Of a stretch of DNA of 64,000 nucleotides, positions 52,443-62,279 are shown piece by piece. This DNA comes from Pseudomonas sp. TH43 (GTDB lineage: Bacteria; Pseudomonadota; Gammaproteobacteria; Pseudomonadales; Pseudomonadaceae): positions 248,001 through 312,000 of the forward strand of contig NZ_JAEKFI010000005.1 of the NCBI RefSeq assembly GCF_016650635.1, in the 5' to 3' direction. The notes below the pieces were generated by a model. It saw only the letters and a list, made by a program, of their open reading frames with translations. It searched no databases and was not told the DNA's origin. A program made the translations under genes and the position numbers. Positions within the stretch are counted from its first letter, which is position 1; every line of letters begins with the position of its first letter.

Positions 52443-54410
52443 TCAAAGCCGAAAATGCCCCACCATCCCGCGCAACTCACTGCCCAACTGCGCCAGCTCA
52501 ATACTGGAGGCCGCATTCCCGCGCATCGCCAGCGACGACTGATCCGCACTGGCGCGGATACTGGTGACGCTGCGATTAATCTCCTCAGCCACTGAACTCT
52601 GCTCCTCGGCCGCCGCCGCAATCTGCTGATTCATCTGCTGAATCAACGATACCGCCGCCGCGATACTCCCCAACGCACTCTCGGTCTGCAACGCATCACT
52701 GACCGCAAGCTTCACCAACTCACCACTGCTCTGAATCTGCTGCACCGAAGAATGCGCTGCCGCACGCAATGCACTGACCAGCCGCTCGATCTCCTCGGTC
52801 GATTGCTGAGTCCGCCGCGCCAATGCGCGAACCTCATCCGCCACCACCGCAAAGCCCCTGCCCTGCTCCCCGGCCCGCGCTGCCTCGATTGCCGCGTTAA
52901 GTGCCAACAGATTGGTCTGTTCAGCCACGCTTTTGATCACCTCAAGCACCGTGCCGATGTTCTGAATTTCTGCACTCAGGCTTTCGATGCTGGAACTCGC
53001 CGACGTCGCCGATTCCGCCAACTGCTCGATCCGCGCCATGCTCTGGCGCACCACCTGCTGGCCATTCTCGACCTTGCCATCCGCGGTCTGCGCGGCCAAC
53101 GCCGCCTCTTCGGCATTGCGCGCCACATCGTGCACGGTCGCAGTCATCTGATTCATGGCCGTGGCGACCTGCTCGGTTTCCTCTTTTTGACTGCTGACCT
53201 CAAGGTTGGTCTGCTCCGTCACCGTCGACAATGACTGCGCCGAGCTGGCCAGTTGCTCGATACCCGCCTGCAATCCGCTGACAATAGTGCTCAGCCCAGC
53301 GCCCATCTGCTGCATCGCCAGCATCAACTGGCCAATCTCGTCGCGGCGATTCACTTGCACCGTCGCACTCAGATCGCCGGCAGCAATCTGCTGCGCAACC
53401 ACAATCACACTTCGCAGCGGCGCCACGATCAAACGCGTGATGACCCATGCTGCGATCAACCCGACCAACAGCGCCAAGGCTGAAGAGCCAAGAATCAACA
53501 GCGAGTTTTTCTTCAGTTCCACCTGCATTGCGCCGTCTTCGGCAACATAAGCCTGGTTCACCCGCTCGACCACTTGTGCCGCACGCTGGTGCAATTGCTC
53601 GTAGACGGTTTTTTCCTGCGCCAGTAAACCGGTGTATTCGGCCAGTTTGTCGTTGAAACCGGCGATGTGCCCGGACACCTCATTAAGAACTGTCAGATAG
53701 CCTTCGTCCTTGACCATGGATTTCAACGCCTCGGCTTGCGCCTGAGCCTGTGCGGCCTGTTCGATATTGCCCTTGCCAGCGCTGTCGGCATCGCCCTTGC
53801 GGCTTTGATCCAGACGAATCCGTGCTTCGTTCATCGCTTGCAGCATCAACCGGGAAACCTGACTGACCTGGCCGGCCTGCTCGATAAACTGCACACCGTC
53901 CTTGCCCTCGGTGTCTTTCAACGTATACGCGCCATCATCGGCCAACCCGGCCTGCAACACATCGAGATTATTGGCCACGCTGGAGACTGACCAACTGGCC
54001 ATTTCCAGCGCCAGCTCCTTGGCTTGTGTCAGCGACACAAACTCATCGAACGCCTTGCGATAGGCGCCCAGCGACTGCTCTACATCACTCATCACCGGTA
54101 TGTTGGCCGGCGATTGCGCCTTGAGTTCGTTGGCCTGGGCAACCAGCCGATCGACGCCTTCGCGCAAGGCATCGGCGGTTTTCGGATTACCGCGCAACGC
54201 GTACTCCTGCTCGAGCAGGCGTACGTCGAGCAAGCCACTGTGAAGCGCAGACATCTGCTTGAGCCCGTCAAAGCGCTGACTGATGGTCTGCAGCGACCAG
54301 ACACCAATGGCCGCGACCAATGCGGTCAACAGCAAAACCAGGACAAACCCGACGCCCAGTTTTTTCGCCATACCGAGGTTGGCAAAACGTCCTTGCACGG
54401 CCGAAATCAT
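52443..54410 (-). CDS. Methyl-accepting chemotaxis protein with HBM-type sensor
   Basis: A 655-aa chemoreceptor. An N-terminal transmembrane helix (about residues 16-36) is followed by a large periplasmic all-helical region of about 240 residues that fits the helical bimodular (HBM) sensor of Pseudomonas receptors such as McpS. Then come a second helix (about 285-307), HAMP, and the signalling domain, with the tip EQTNLLALNAAIEAARAGEQ and a methylation-type coiled coil. The ATG at 54410 is chosen. HBM receptors often sense organic acids; the ligand here is not known. Confidence 0.85.
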   Translation of the reverse strand: MISAVQGRFANLGMAKKLGVGFVLVLLLTALVAAIGVWSLQTISQRFDGLKQMSALHSGLLDVRLLEQEYALRGNPKTADALREGVDRLVAQANELKAQSPANIPVMSDVEQSLGAYRKAFDEFVSLTQAKELALEMASWSVSSVANNLDVLQAGLADDGAYTLKDTEGKDGVQFIEQAGQVSQVSRLMLQAMNEARIRLDQSRKGDADSAGKGNIEQAAQAQAQAEALKSMVKDEGYLTVLNEVSGHIAGFNDKLAEYTGLLAQEKTVYEQLHQRAAQVVERVNQAYVAEDGAMQVELKKNSLLILGSSALALLVGLIAAWVITRLIVAPLRSVIVVAQQIAAGDLSATVQVNRRDEIGQLMLAMQQMGAGLSTIVSGLQAGIEQLASSAQSLSTVTEQTNLEVSSQKEETEQVATAMNQMTATVHDVARNAEEAALAAQTADGKVENGQQVVRQSMARIEQLAESATSASSSIESLSAEIQNIGTVLEVIKSVAEQTNLLALNAAIEAARAGEQGRGFAVVADEVRALARRTQQSTEEIERLVSALRAAAHSSVQQIQSSGELVKLAVSDALQTESALGSIAAAVSLIQQMNQQIAAAAEEQSSVAEEINRSVTSIRASADQSSLAMRGNAASSIELAQLGSELRGMVGHFRL

Positions 54411-54518
54411 TGCGCGTAGTCCTGTGCCATAGTCTGTGCACGCAGATTCGCAACGGCCACCAACCAGCACAAGTCTCTGGACTTCAAATAATGGCAAAAA
54501 GCTACGCCCGCGTCGTTT

Positions 54519-55895
54519 TCAGAACACTCGAGGTCGATCCGCACAAGTACTGCGAAAAAACTGTCGAGCTCGCGGGTCGCAGGCATAGGCCACGTTGATC
54601 CGATGCCATTCGCTGGTTTCACCGCTGGGACTGAAGGCACCTGGCGATGACAACAACACATCGCTGTGCTGAGCGTGCCTGCGCAAACGCGCATGATCGG
54701 TCATCGATGAACGCGCCCAGATGAACAAGCCGCCAGTCGGCTTGCCAAAAACTTCCCAGTCAGCATCTTCCAGCGCCTGCAACGCGGCCGTGCGATCGGT
54801 ATTCAACCGTTGACACTGGCGCTGCACGAGTTTGCGATAAGCGCCACTGGCGATCAGACTCGCCAGTACCGCCTCATTGAAACCCGATGCGCCCAGGCAA
54901 CTGATCATCTTGACCTGCGCCAGCCGTGCAATCAGCTCAGTGTCAGCCAGGATGAAGCCGACCCGCAGCGAACTGCTCAGGGTTTTCGAAAAACTGCCCA
55001 CATAAATTACCTGTTCATCGAGCGCCGCCAGTCGCGTGCCATTGCCACTGTGCAGATCGGCGTAGACATCGTCTTCGATCAGGCGCACCTGATGCAGCCT
55101 GCACAGTTGCAGGAGCTGCTGCGCCACCGCCGGCGTCAGGCTCGTGCCGGTCGGATTGTGGTGGTGACTGTTGATAAACATCGCGCTCGGCTGAAATTCG
55201 CGCAGCAGCGTTTCGAGCGCACCGATGTCCGGCCCTATCGGTGTGCGACGCACCTCGATCATGTGCACGCCATGCAAGCGCAACAGGTTGAACAGCGGTG
55301 CATAACCGGGGGTTTCAACCACCACGCAGTCCCCGGCCCGCAACAGGGTTCGCACGATCAGATCGAGTGCGTGGCTGGCCCCCGCCGTGGTCACCAGTTG
55401 GCTCTCATGGGCCTCGATGCTGAGTATTTTCAGGCGTTTGACGATCTGTTCGCGCAGCGCAGGGAGGCCCAATGCCGAGCTGTAGCCAAACAGACTGGCC
55501 ATGTCGGTCCGGGCAACCTGTCGAATCGCGTAACTCAGGTCATCGGACTCACGCCAACTCTCGGGCAACCCACCGCTGCCCAGTTTCAACCCGCTGACCG
55601 CCGCACACGAGACACCGCAGCCAGCCTTACAAGCGGCCGATCTGTTGAGTGTTTTGGGTGACGCCGCGACCATGAACCCAGCCCCTTGGCGTGAGGCCAG
55701 AACGCCCTGCGCGACCAACCGCTCGCAGGCCTCGGCCACACTGGACTGACTGAGCAGATTGCCCCGGGCAATTTGTCGAACCGAGGGCAATCGCGTGGCA
55801 GGTGGCGCGCCACTTTGCATGATCCAGTCGATGAGTCCGTCAACAATCTGCTGTACAACAGGCACCAATGCCTGTCGGTCAATTCTCAATTCCAT
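54519..55895 (-). CDS. MocR-type GntR/aminotransferase transcriptional regulator
   Basis: A 458-aa fusion of a GntR winged helix (residues 5-75; LPSVRQIARGNLLSQSSVAEACERL) with a fold-type I aminotransferase domain (about 110-440). The PLP lysine is in YVGSFSKTLSSSLRVGF near residue 305, and ADLHSGNGTR and NSHHHNPTGTSL are recognisable. It acts as a PLP-sensing regulator, not as a metabolic enzyme, in known cases. The ATG at 55895 has AGGAG 12 bases upstream. The target may be its own gene or the neighbouring MCP; neither is certain. Confidence 0.88.
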   Translation of the reverse strand: MELRIDRQALVPVVQQIVDGLIDWIMQSGAPPATRLPSVRQIARGNLLSQSSVAEACERLVAQGVLASRQGAGFMVAASPKTLNRSAACKAGCGVSCAAVSGLKLGSGGLPESWRESDDLSYAIRQVARTDMASLFGYSSALGLPALREQIVKRLKILSIEAHESQLVTTAGASHALDLIVRTLLRAGDCVVVETPGYAPLFNLLRLHGVHMIEVRRTPIGPDIGALETLLREFQPSAMFINSHHHNPTGTSLTPAVAQQLLQLCRLHQVRLIEDDVYADLHSGNGTRLAALDEQVIYVGSFSKTLSSSLRVGFILADTELIARLAQVKMISCLGASGFNEAVLASLIASGAYRKLVQRQCQRLNTDRTAALQALEDADWEVFGKPTGGLFIWARSSMTDHARLRRHAQHSDVLLSSPGAFSPSGETSEWHRINVAYACDPRARQFFRSTCADRPRVF

Positions 55896-56083
55896 GAGCT
55901 CGCAAACTCCTGTCCGTTTTGCTGGCGGCAGTAAATCACAGCCGTGCCGGACAGGCTGTGCGACAACGCCGCCAAAAGCGACCGTTCTAACGCCTTGATA
56001 CACATTGTTTAGCGGATACACAGCGCTGATCGCCGGCGAAAAAAAAACCGCGCGACGGCGGGTTGTTTTCCTGTGGCGCGGCT

Positions 56084-56845
56084 TCAGAACGCCGTTACAC
56101 CACCGTCCACGGCCAACGAATGACCGGTGGTGAAGGCTGCGCCATCGCTGCACAGATACAGCACGGCGCTGGCGATCTCCTCGACCTTGCCGATACGACC
56201 GACAGGGTGCATGGCGTTGGCGAACTCGCCCTTCTTCGGATCGGCCTCATAGGCGCGACGAAACATGTCGGTATCGATCACCGCCGGGCACACCGCATTG
56301 ACGCGAATTTTCTTCTTCGCGTATTCGATGGCCGCCGATTTGGTCAGACCGATCACCGCGTGTTTCGACGCCGCATAAATGCTCATCTTCGGTGCTGCAC
56401 CGAGCCCGGCCACCGACGCGGTATTAACGATCGCCCCGCCGCCCTGCGCCAGCAACAGTGGCAACTGATACTTCATGCACAGCCAGACGCCTTTGACGTT
56501 AACCCCCATGATCGCATCGAACTCTTCCATCGAGCCCTCGGCCAGTTTGCCCTTCTCGATTTCGATACCGGCATTGTTGAAGGCATAGTCGAGACGGCCG
56601 TAAGTATTGATGACCTCGTCCATCAGATCTTTCACATCGCTTTCGACGGTAACATTACAACGCACGAAGGTCGCTTCGCCGCCGGCTGTACGAATCAGCG
56701 CCACCGTCCCCTCCCCCCCAGCCGTGTCCAGATCAGCCACCACCACCTTCAGACCTTCGGCGGCGAAGGCCTGGGCGGTTGCGCGGCCGATGCCGTTGGC
56801 CGCTCCCGTGACTACGGCAACCTGGCCGGAAAACGTCATGCTCAT
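56084..56845 (-). CDS. SDR family oxidoreductase
   Basis: A 253-aa classical short-chain dehydrogenase with TGAANGIG (residues 13-20), NNAG near 91, catalytic Ser in NTASVAGLG and YAASK (YxxxK), and IDTDMF after the conserved P. The ATG at 56845 is chosen; the frame's extension upstream is unlikely. The Asp near residue 38 (ADLD) suggests NAD as cofactor. Divergent from an MDR reductase gene. Substrate unknown. Confidence 0.85.
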   Translation of the reverse strand: MSMTFSGQVAVVTGAANGIGRATAQAFAAEGLKVVVADLDTAGGEGTVALIRTAGGEATFVRCNVTVESDVKDLMDEVINTYGRLDYAFNNAGIEIEKGKLAEGSMEEFDAIMGVNVKGVWLCMKYQLPLLLAQGGGAIVNTASVAGLGAAPKMSIYAASKHAVIGLTKSAAIEYAKKKIRVNAVCPAVIDTDMFRRAYEADPKKGEFANAMHPVGRIGKVEEIASAVLYLCSDGAAFTTGHSLAVDGGVTAF

Positions 56846-57081
56846 GGTTATGTCCTCGAACGAAAATGCAGGGGGATTCTTCGAGTTGCAGCATAGCCAC
56901 AGCACGTTACCGGGCGTCAGCACTATCAAAAGGCTGTTTAGGCAACCATGCGTTGCAGTGATAAAACCTGCAGGGTGACTATCACTGTTCTGGATCGGCA
57001 TGCATTCGCCGCATCAGCCAACCTTGCGACATTGCCAGTGAGGGGCTATCAACAAGGCTTCAATCAGCCCGAGTGCCTGCC

Positions 57082-58086
57082 ATGACCTCCCAGACCAATC
57101 GCCAATTCCTGCTCGCCAAACGCCCGGTGGGCGCCGCGACCCGCGAGACCTTTACCTATCAGGAAGTACCGGTCGGCGCACCGGCGGCGGGACAGATTCT
57201 GGTGAAAAATGAATTCCTCTCGCTCGACCCGGCCATGCGCGGCTGGATGAACGAAGGCAAATCCTACATCCCGCCGGTCGGCATCGGCGAAGTCATGCGA
57301 GCTCTCGGCGTAGGCAAAGTCATCGCCTCGAACAATCCGGGCTTTGCCGTCGGGGACTACGTCAACGGCGCCATTGGCGTGCAGGATTATTTCCTCGGCG
57401 AGCCACGAGGTTTCTACAAAGTCGATCCGAAACTGGCGCCGTTGCCGGTCTACTTGTCCGCACTGGGCATGACCGGCATGACCGCTTACTTCGCCCTGCT
57501 TGATGTCGGCTCACCGAAGGCCGGCGACACCGTGGTGCTGTCCGGTGCAGCCGGCGCGGTGGGCAGCATTGCCGGGCAGATTGCCAAAATCAAAGGCTGC
57601 CGCGTGGTCGGGATTGCCGGCGGTGCCGACAAGTGCAAATTCCTCATTGAAGAATTGGGCTTTGACGGCGCTATCGACTACAAGCACGAAGACGTGATCG
57701 CCGGGCTCAAGCGCGAATGCCCGAAAGGCGTCGACGTGTATTTCGACAACGTCGGCGGTGACATCCTCGACGCGGTGCTCAGCCGTCTGAACATGAAGGC
57801 ACGGGTAGTGATTTGCGGCGCGATCAGTCAGTACAACAATAAGGAAGCGGTCAAAGGCCCGGCCAACTACTTGTCGCTGCTGGTCAATCGTGCGCGCATG
57901 GAAGGCTTTGTGGTGATGGACTATGCGGCGCAGTACGCCAGCGCTGCGCAGGAAATGGCCGGCTGGATGGCCAAGGGGCAACTCAAGAGCAAGGAAGACA
58001 TCGTCGAAGGCCTGGAGACCTTCCCGGAGACACTGATGAAATTGTTCAACGGCGGGAATTTCGGCAAGCTGGTGCTCAAAGTCTGA
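57082..58086 (+). CDS. NADP-dependent MDR-family oxidoreductase (zinc-independent)
   Basis: A 334-aa medium-chain reductase related to 2-alkenal reductase/leukotriene B4 dehydrogenase-type enzymes. It has no zinc-binding Cys/His set. NADP motif GAAGAVGSIAGQIAK near residue 154; substrate-domain motif SLDPAMRGWM near 46. The ATG at 57082 (MTSQTNRQFLL) is preferred; the track's GTG at 57073 is 3 codons earlier. A REP pair follows. It may detoxify alkenals. Confidence 0.87.
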   Translation: MTSQTNRQFLLAKRPVGAATRETFTYQEVPVGAPAAGQILVKNEFLSLDPAMRGWMNEGKSYIPPVGIGEVMRALGVGKVIASNNPGFAVGDYVNGAIGVQDYFLGEPRGFYKVDPKLAPLPVYLSALGMTGMTAYFALLDVGSPKAGDTVVLSGAAGAVGSIAGQIAKIKGCRVVGIAGGADKCKFLIEELGFDGAIDYKHEDVIAGLKRECPKGVDVYFDNVGGDILDAVLSRLNMKARVVICGAISQYNNKEAVKGPANYLSLLVNRARMEGFVVMDYAAQYASAAQEMAGWMAKGQLKSKEDIVEGLETFPETLMKLFNGGNFGKLVLKV

Positions 58087-58103
58087 AGGCACTGCAAAAC
58101 AAA

Positions 58104-58193
58104 TGTGGGAGCGAGCCTGCTCGCGAAGTGGGCGTGTCAGTCGATATCAATGTTGACTGATACACCCCATTCGCGAGCAGGCTCGCTCCCACA
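58104..58193. repeat. REP inverted pair (REPIN-like)
   Basis: Arms TGTGGGAGCGAGCCTGCTCG and CGAGCAGGCTCGCTCCCACA surround about 40 bases between convergent mdr and pyrF. It is the cleanest example of the GAGCCTGCTCGCGAA class in the window. Confidence 0.88.
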
Positions 58194-58214
58194 TTTTGGA
58201 TCTTCGCTGGCTGG

Positions 58215-58913
58215 TTAAGCGATTTCGGCGACTACGGAGGCCAGTGCCTTGGCTGGATCAGCCGCCTGGCTGATCGGGCGACCAATCACCAAGTAATCGG
58301 AACCGGCATCCAGCGCCTGACGCGGGGTCAGAATGCGGCGCTGATCGTCTTGTGCGCTGCCCGCCGGACGAATCCCCGGAGTGACCAATTGCAGCGACGG
58401 GTGTGCGGTTTTCAGTGCGGTGGCTTCCAGCGCCGAACACACCAGACCGTCCATGCCAGCCTTCTCGGCCAGTGCTGCCAGACGCAGAACCTGCTCTTGT
58501 GGCTCGATGTCCAGACCGATACCGGCCAGATCTTCGCGCTCCATGCTGGTCAGCACGGTCACGCCGATCAGCAGCGGCTGCGGGCCGCTGCGCTTGTCCA
58601 GCACTTCACGGCAAGCAGCCATCATGCGCAGACCACCGGAGCAATGAACGTTGACCATCCACACGCCCATCTCGGCAGCAGCTTTTACAGCCATCGCGGT
58701 GGTGTTGGGAATGTCGTGGAATTTCAGGTCGAGGAATACTTCGAAACCCTTGTCACGCAGGGTGCCAACGATTTCCGCGGCGCAACTGGTGAACAGTTCC
58801 TTGCCCACTTTGACCCGGCACAGCTTCGGGTCCAACTGGTCGGCCAGCTTCAGTGCGGCGTCACGGGTGGGGAAATCCAGGGCGACGATGATAGGAGTCT
58901 GGCAGGCGGACAT
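58215..58913 (-). CDS. pyrF: Orotidine 5'-phosphate decarboxylase
   Basis: Final step of UMP synthesis. A 232-aa TIM-barrel enzyme with the catalytic DLKFHDIPNT motif near residue 62, VALDF near the N-terminus, and the phosphate site VIGRPIS near 212. The ATG at 58913 begins MSACQTPIIVALDF and is preferred over longer frames. It is divergent from the response regulator gene. Confidence 0.95.
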   Translation of the reverse strand: MSACQTPIIVALDFPTRDAALKLADQLDPKLCRVKVGKELFTSCAAEIVGTLRDKGFEVFLDLKFHDIPNTTAMAVKAAAEMGVWMVNVHCSGGLRMMAACREVLDKRSGPQPLLIGVTVLTSMEREDLAGIGLDIEPQEQVLRLAALAEKAGMDGLVCSALEATALKTAHPSLQLVTPGIRPAGSAQDDQRRILTPRQALDAGSDYLVIGRPISQAADPAKALASVVAEIA

Positions 58914-59197
58914 GAATGGGCTCTCAGGCAGGTCGAAATCGGCGCGCATTGTAGCGGAACCGGCGGCGGCGCGGCACCCGATGATCGGTAATTCGTCACA
59001 CCAACGTGTGATCAGCATAGCGCTCGCTGCTATTGTGTCGACTCCGATACACAACCGACACGCCAGCAACAAGCACCGACGCTAGCCTCGCCAGCCGCAA
59101 CACGTCCTTACATCAGCACTTCCCGCCTCACGGCCGGACGCCTATGCTGAAACCACAACCTCGCAGCCCATCTTTGTGGTTGGCGGCCTACTGGCAG

Positions 59198-59959
59198 ATG
59201 AACAGCCCCATGCACAGCAACCAAACGACCGTGACTGATGAGCCCAAAGACGACAAGCGCTGGAGCATTCGCGCGCTGATCGTCGACGATGACGTGCCGA
59301 TCCGCGAGCTGATGATCGATTACCTCGCCCGCTTCAATATCCACGCCAGCGGCGTCACCGACGGCGCGGCGATGCGCCTGGCGATGCAGGCCGAACATTT
59401 CGACGTGGTAGTACTCGACCTGATGCTGCCTGGCGAAGACGGCCTGTCGCTGTGCCGCTGGCTGCGCGCCGAATCGGACATCCCGATCCTGATGCTCACC
59501 GCCCGTTGCGAACCCACCGACCGCATCATCGGTCTGGAACTGGGCGCCGACGACTATATGGCCAAGCCGTTCGAGCCGCGTGAACTGGTCGCACGCATCC
59601 AGACCATTCTGCGTCGCGTGCGCGATGACCGTACCGAACAACGGGCGAATATTCGCTTCGACAACTGGCGCTTGAACAGCGTCCTGCGCCAACTGATCGC
59701 CGACGACGGCCTCGTGGTGCCGCTGTCCAACGCCGAGTTCCGCCTGCTCTGGGTCTTCATCGAACGCCCGCGCCGAGTCCTGAGCCGCGAACAATTGCTC
59801 GACGCTGCACGGGGGCGGTCGATCGAAGCGTTCGACCGCAGCATCGACTTGCTGGTCTCGCGCCTGCGGCAGAAACTCGGCGATGACCCAAAAGCGCCAC
59901 AGTTGATCAAAACCGTACGCGGTGAGGGTTATCTGTTCGACGCCAGGGACATCGGCTGA
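59198..59959 (+). CDS. OmpR/PhoB-type response regulator
   Basis: A 253-aa two-component regulator: receiver domain (about residues 25-138, acceptor Asp74 in VVVLDLMLPGEDG, with the acidic DDD at 30-32 and KPF) and a C-terminal winged helix (about 160-250, LSNAEFRLLWVFI; RSIDLLVSRLRQKLG). The start is uncertain: ATG 59198, ATG 59210 and others lack a clear ribosome site. The kinase gene overlaps it by one base (TGATG), so the two form one unit. The target regulon is unknown. Confidence 0.88.
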   Translation: MNSPMHSNQTTVTDEPKDDKRWSIRALIVDDDVPIRELMIDYLARFNIHASGVTDGAAMRLAMQAEHFDVVVLDLMLPGEDGLSLCRWLRAESDIPILMLTARCEPTDRIIGLELGADDYMAKPFEPRELVARIQTILRRVRDDRTEQRANIRFDNWRLNSVLRQLIADDGLVVPLSNAEFRLLWVFIERPRRVLSREQLLDAARGRSIEAFDRSIDLLVSRLRQKLGDDPKAPQLIKTVRGEGYLFDARDIG

Positions 59960-61008
59960 TGCGGTTGCGCTTCGATACGCTGTTCGGCCGTCTGTTTGGC
60001 GTGCTGTTTGTAGCGATTGTCCTGGCGCACCTGCTGGCTTTTGCCTGGTTTCATCACTACGGCCCGCCTCCGCCGCCGCCCCCACCAGGCTTTTCCGCAA
60101 TGTCCGACGGCCAACGGCCAGGGCAAAGTCCGCGCTTCGAACCCCGTCCGCCGCGCCCCTGGTTCGGTGGGCCGATTGTGCCGCTGACGTTTCAGTTCGT
60201 CTCGCTGATGATCGCTGCGTGGTACGGCGCCAAATTACTCAGCCGCCCGATCCAGCGCTTGAGTGACGCCGCGGAACGCCTCAGCGAAAATCTCGACAGC
60301 CCGCCCCTCGACGAGTCCGGCCCTCGCGAAGCGCGGCAAGCGGCGTACACCTTCAATCTGATGCAGCAACGCATTCGTGAACAGGTTCAGCAGCGCGCAC
60401 GCATGCTCGGCGCCGTATCCCACGACCTGCGCACCCCGCTATCGCGACTGAAACTGCGCCTGGAAAACATCAGCGACGACAAGCTGCAGAACCAGATGCG
60501 TCAAGACCTGAACGACATGATCGGCATGCTCGACGCTACCCTCACCTACCTGCACGAACAGCGCACCAGCGAAGCGTTGCAATTGATGGACGTGCAGGCA
60601 CTGGTCGAATCGCTGTGCGAGAACGCACAGGACCAAGGCGCGGACGTGCAGGTCAGCGGCCATTGCGCACCGTTGCCGGTGCAGCCAATGGCGCTGCGTT
60701 CATGCATCAACAATCTGCTCGACAACGCCTTGCGCTATGCCGGACAGGCGCGCATCGAACTGCATGATCAGCGCGAACAACTGCTGATCCGCGTGATCGA
60801 TCACGGTCCGGGGATTGCCGAAGACAAGCGTGAAGCGGTGTTCGAACCGTTTTATCGCCTGGAAGGTTCGCGAAATCGCAATTCCGGTGGCGTGGGCCTG
60901 GGCATGACCATTGCTCGCGAGGCGGCTCAACGATTGGGCGGGCAACTCAATCTGGAAGAAACCCCGGGCGGCGGCCTCACGGCCATCATTCGCCTGCCGC
61001 GCAGCTGA
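59959..61008 (+). CDS. Sensor histidine kinase with proline-rich periplasmic loop
   Basis: A 349-aa inner-membrane kinase. Transmembrane helices at about 10-30 and 70-92 bracket a short periplasmic loop of about 40 residues with eight consecutive prolines (HHYGPPPPPPPPGF). HAMP follows (about 93-145), then HisKA (His155 in AVSHDLRTPLSRLKLRLE) and HATPase (NNLLDNALRYA, DHGPGIAED, GGVGLGM). The small loop makes a large ligand pocket unlikely. It is cotranscribed with the regulator. Confidence 0.88.
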   Translation: MRLRFDTLFGRLFGVLFVAIVLAHLLAFAWFHHYGPPPPPPPPGFSAMSDGQRPGQSPRFEPRPPRPWFGGPIVPLTFQFVSLMIAAWYGAKLLSRPIQRLSDAAERLSENLDSPPLDESGPREARQAAYTFNLMQQRIREQVQQRARMLGAVSHDLRTPLSRLKLRLENISDDKLQNQMRQDLNDMIGMLDATLTYLHEQRTSEALQLMDVQALVESLCENAQDQGADVQVSGHCAPLPVQPMALRSCINNLLDNALRYAGQARIELHDQREQLLIRVIDHGPGIAEDKREAVFEPFYRLEGSRNRNSGGVGLGMTIAREAAQRLGGQLNLEETPGGGLTAIIRLPRS

Positions 61009-61136
61009 AAACACCACTCGGTGAATTCCGGTCTGTGTACCACTCGGTACAAACCTCACATACCGCCGACAACTTGCCCCCCGAGGCTGCATAAGCCGGT
61101 GCACCCACCGGTTTTCCATTCCAGGGAGTGAGTCCG

Positions 61137-61997
61137 ATGATCGGTAGCGTCAGCAATTACACGAGCTATACAAGCACCAGCACCAGCAGCACCACCACAC
61201 CAAACGCGCGCAACCAGCAACTGCAGAAAGAACTGTTCGCCAAACTCGACAGCAACGGCGACGGTGCGGTGGATCAGGACGAACTGAAAAGCGCCCTGTC
61301 GCAAAAGTCCGACGACGGCCTGCTGGTCAGCCTGAGCAAACAATTCGGTGACCTGGACAGCGACGGCAGCGGCAGCCTCAGCGCTGAAGAAATGACCGCC
61401 ATGGCGCCCCCACCGCCACCGCATGGCGATCAAGCGCCGAACACCGATCTCGCCGACGCCCTGATCAGTGCCCTCGACGCCGATGGCGACGGTGCCATCA
61501 GCAGCGACGAACTGAGCAGCGGCTTGACCAGCGCCGGCAGCACCGCCAACAGCAGCGAAATATTCTCGGCCCTGGACAAGAACAAGGACGGCGTCGTCAG
61601 CCAGGACGAACTCACCGCCAGCCTGACCCCGCCCCCACCACCGCCGCCGCAAGTGAACAGCGACGAACTGTTCAGCCAACTCGATGCCGATGGCGACGGC
61701 AGCGTCACCGCCACCGAATTGAGTAGCGCGTTGCAGGCCAGCGACAGCACCTCGACAACCAGCACCGACACCAGCGCCGCACTGCTCAAGGTTCTGGACA
61801 GCGACAGTAGCGGCGGCGTGAGCAGCGACGAACTGAAAGCGGCGTTGCAAGCTGGACGCGAACGCCCGGATGAACAACAGACAACCTCGACCCAAAGCAC
61901 CACCGAAGCGCTGAATCGCATGATCGCCAACCTGAGCAAGCAATACTCGCTGGAGCAAACTGCATCAGTGGGCAAGTATTTGAATGTCGCGACTTGA
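61137..61997 (+). CDS. EF-hand protein with six calcium-binding loops (XopAW-like)
   Basis: A 286-aa acidic Ser/Thr-rich protein with six canonical 12-residue EF loops at 38-49, 74-85, 114-125, 147-158, 183-194 and 221-232 (D-x-D/N-x-D/S-G...E), separated in pairs by polyproline stretches (90-96, 165-171). There is no Sec signal peptide. Related proteins are annotated XopAW-family calcium-binding effectors, after a Xanthomonas secreted protein, but secretion here is not shown. The ATG at 61137 follows GGGAG. It lies 128 bases after the histidine kinase gene. Confidence 0.82.
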   Translation: MIGSVSNYTSYTSTSTSSTTTPNARNQQLQKELFAKLDSNGDGAVDQDELKSALSQKSDDGLLVSLSKQFGDLDSDGSGSLSAEEMTAMAPPPPPHGDQAPNTDLADALISALDADGDGAISSDELSSGLTSAGSTANSSEIFSALDKNKDGVVSQDELTASLTPPPPPPPQVNSDELFSQLDADGDGSVTATELSSALQASDSTSTTSTDTSAALLKVLDSDSSGGVSSDELKAALQAGRERPDEQQTTSTQSTTEALNRMIANLSKQYSLEQTASVGKYLNVAT

Positions 61998-62279
61998 GTT
62001 GACCGGGTCCAAGGTGATCGTTTCCAGGTTGGGTTTGGAAACGGTCATTTGCGTACATTCAATGGAAGATTGGCGGGTTGGAATGTCCCCATCGCTGGCA
62101 AGCCAGCTCCCACAGTTTGCGTGCATTCAGATAGAGATGGGGCGGCTGTCAGGCCGCCTTCGCGAGCAAGCTCAGCTCCTACCAGGATGAGCGTCAGCTC
62201 GGCAGCTGGCCGCTACGAAGCAACCACAAGCCCCAGGCAACACCCGTAAAAACGGATATTCACCCCAACCCAAAAGCGC
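61998..62279. repeat. Intergenic region with degenerate REP arms
   Basis: About 280 bases between the EF-hand gene and the permease. Two degenerate arms are visible: CATCGCTGGCAAGCCAGCTC (from 62090) and CCTTCGCGAGCAAGCTCAGC (from 62157). These are different REP variants, not a good inverted pair. No other element is recognised. Confidence 0.55.

Noticed and set aside
57073..57081. GTG at 57073 as start of the MDR reductase
   Set aside because: The ATG at 57082 gives the normal family N-terminus; the earlier GTG adds only three residues without a ribosome site.
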